Assembly: GCA_964510855.1 (NCBI GenBank)
Contig: CAZEDB010000039.1
Span: 1 to 6,587 of the forward strand
From: UBA8828 sp964510855
GTDB taxonomy: Bacteria; Verrucomicrobiota; Verrucomicrobiia; Opitutales; UBA953
DNA: 6,587 nt
Reading direction: 5' to 3'
A program made the position numbers and the translations under genes. Of this stretch, positions 6,266-6,587 are shown one piece after another. The notes under the pieces were generated by a model. The model was given only the letters and a program-made list of their open reading frames with translations. It was not told the DNA's origin and did not search any database. How positions within the stretch are numbered: the stretch's first letter is position 1; every line of letters starts with the position of its first letter.

Positions 6266-6309
6266 CCCGATAAACTTCCCCATCGTCGCGACCCGCGACG
6301 CAAATCGGG
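6266..6309 (+). terminator. Nested hairpin directly after mqo, possible transcript end
   Basis: CGTCGCG at 6284-6290 pairs exactly with CGCGACG at 6294-6300 across a 3-base loop. An outer arm CCCGAT at 6266-6271, immediately after the mqo stop, pairs with ATCGGG at 6304-6309. The nested structure is well placed for a 3' end, but no T-run follows, so it is not a classic rho-independent terminator; it may stabilise the mRNA or assist factor-dependent termination. Confidence 0.5.
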
Positions 6310-6357
6310 AATGTTACCCCGCTTCCACGGAGCCCGTCTAGGTCGCTTGGCCTGAGC

Positions 6358-6429
6358 TTACTTGCTGCGGCGCCGACGAATCGCCGCACCGACCAGCGCC
6401 AGGCCGTACGAGCCGTCGACAGATTCAAT
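6358..6429 (-). pseudogene. Degenerate C-terminal tail of a PEP-CTERM protein
   Basis: Read on the minus strand, 23 codons ending in TAA (6360-6358) give a tail of the form SYGLALVGAAI followed by RRRRSK, closely resembling the TYGLVLG..AGAAIRRRRAKK ending of the complete PEP-CTERM protein at 2960-3793. The PEP motif is lost (VDGS stands where PEPST is expected), the hydrophobic segment is about five residues shorter, and an in-frame TGA at 6432-6430 cuts it off from any upstream coding sequence; I see no PEP-CTERM body in the other minus-strand frames up to 6587. It is most simply a relic of a gene deleted apart from its 3' end, which once converged on mqo. Confidence 0.65.
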
Positions 6430-6436
6430 TCAATAG

Positions 6437-6461
6437 GTCGATTTTAAGCCTCAAAATCGAC
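6437..6461. repeat. Perfect 9-bp AT-rich inverted repeat
   Basis: GTCGATTTT at 6437-6445 and AAAATCGAC at 6453-6461 are exact reverse complements around a 7-base loop. The left arm overlaps ATAGGTCGATT (6433-6443), which recurs with one mismatch as ATAGATCGATT at 6474-6484. The site adjoins the truncated PEP-CTERM tail. It could be an operator, a recombination or insertion end, or a small hairpin; no T-run follows either arm. Confidence 0.55.
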
Positions 6462-6540
6462 ATATTAGCTTTGATAGATCGATTGCGGTATCTGGCACCC
6501 CAGGCCAGGCCGGCGCCATCATCCCCTAGACTTTCAAATA

Positions 6541-6570
6541 GTCAGGGTCAGACTATCAATTAGTCAGACC
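6541..6570. repeat. Imperfect GGGTCAG-type inverted repeat and GTCAG direct repeats
   Basis: GTCAG occurs three times in the same orientation (6541, 6547, 6563), and GTCAGAC twice (6547-6553, 6563-6569). The outer segment GGTCAGACTA at 6546-6555 is, with one mismatch, the reverse complement of TAGTCAGACC at 6561-6570. The left arm including the preceding G (GGGTCAGACT) resembles GGGTCAGGCT of the perfect inverted repeat at 2858-2894, so this may be a degenerate member of the same family. The pattern may continue past the window edge. Confidence 0.45.
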
Positions 6571-6587
6571 GGATGCGGAGATTCCGA

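Larger units (their letters stand above)
6266..6587. other. Non-coding and decayed tail region of the window
   Basis: No intact gene is visible in these 322 bases. In order they hold the nested hairpin after mqo (6266-6309), a minus-strand PEP-CTERM tail remnant (6358-6429), a perfect 9-bp inverted repeat with a neighbouring direct repeat (6433-6484), a GC-rich stretch with nothing recognisable (about 6485-6530), and GTCAG repeats at the right edge. The mixture of AT-rich repeats and gene debris suggests a tolerant site for insertion and deletion. Confidence 0.5.

Noticed and set aside
6174..6428. Minus-strand open frame of 84 codons overlapping the mqo 3' end
   Set aside because: It starts at a TTG, runs in a different frame from the PEP-CTERM tail, overlaps mqo coding sequence and has no recognisable features.

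Overview
The window looks like a chromosomal segment of a Verrucomicrobiota bacterium, most likely an Opitutales/Opitutaceae relative. This is inferred from two complete PEP-CTERM proteins plus a decayed PEP-CTERM tail, all with the short YGL-hydrophobic-RRRR ending common in that group, from high GC in most genes, and from start codons that mostly lack a clear Shine-Dalgarno sequence. No rRNA or other taxonomic marker is present, so the placement is moderate.

Left part (1-1990): two divergently transcribed, signal-peptide-bearing alpha/beta-hydrolase esterases. The minus-strand gene runs off the left edge just before its catalytic histidine. The plus-strand gene is a complete LpqC/polyhydroxybutyrate-depolymerase-like (feruloyl-esterase-like) enzyme. 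Together they suggest extracytoplasmic hydrolysis of ester-linked polymers or side chains, such as plant or algal polysaccharide decorations; the substrate is inference.

Middle part (1991-4496): an AT-richer region with two convergent PEP-CTERM surface proteins. Between their stop codons lie a REP-like inverted repeat and a strong bidirectional rho-independent terminator. The minus-strand PEP-CTERM gene appears to start at a TTG codon and is divergent from a bacterial lipocalin (Blc-like outer-membrane lipoprotein), whose start codon sits between two copies of an 11-base direct repeat.

Right part (4497-6587): a complete malate:quinone oxidoreductase gene (mqo), a membrane-associated TCA-cycle enzyme feeding electrons to quinone. 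Beyond it are structured non-coding sequence, a degenerate minus-strand PEP-CTERM C-terminus with no body, a perfect 9-bp inverted repeat next to a direct repeat, and a second, imperfect GGGTCAG-type inverted repeat at the right edge.

Functionally this is a mix of cell-envelope and secreted proteins with one housekeeping respiratory enzyme; no single operon joins them. I found no CRISPR array, transposase, toxin-antitoxin pair, defence system or RNA gene. The items most worth a second look are non-coding or decayed: the PEP-CTERM remnant, the two GGGTCAG inverted repeats, and the repeats around 6433-6484.
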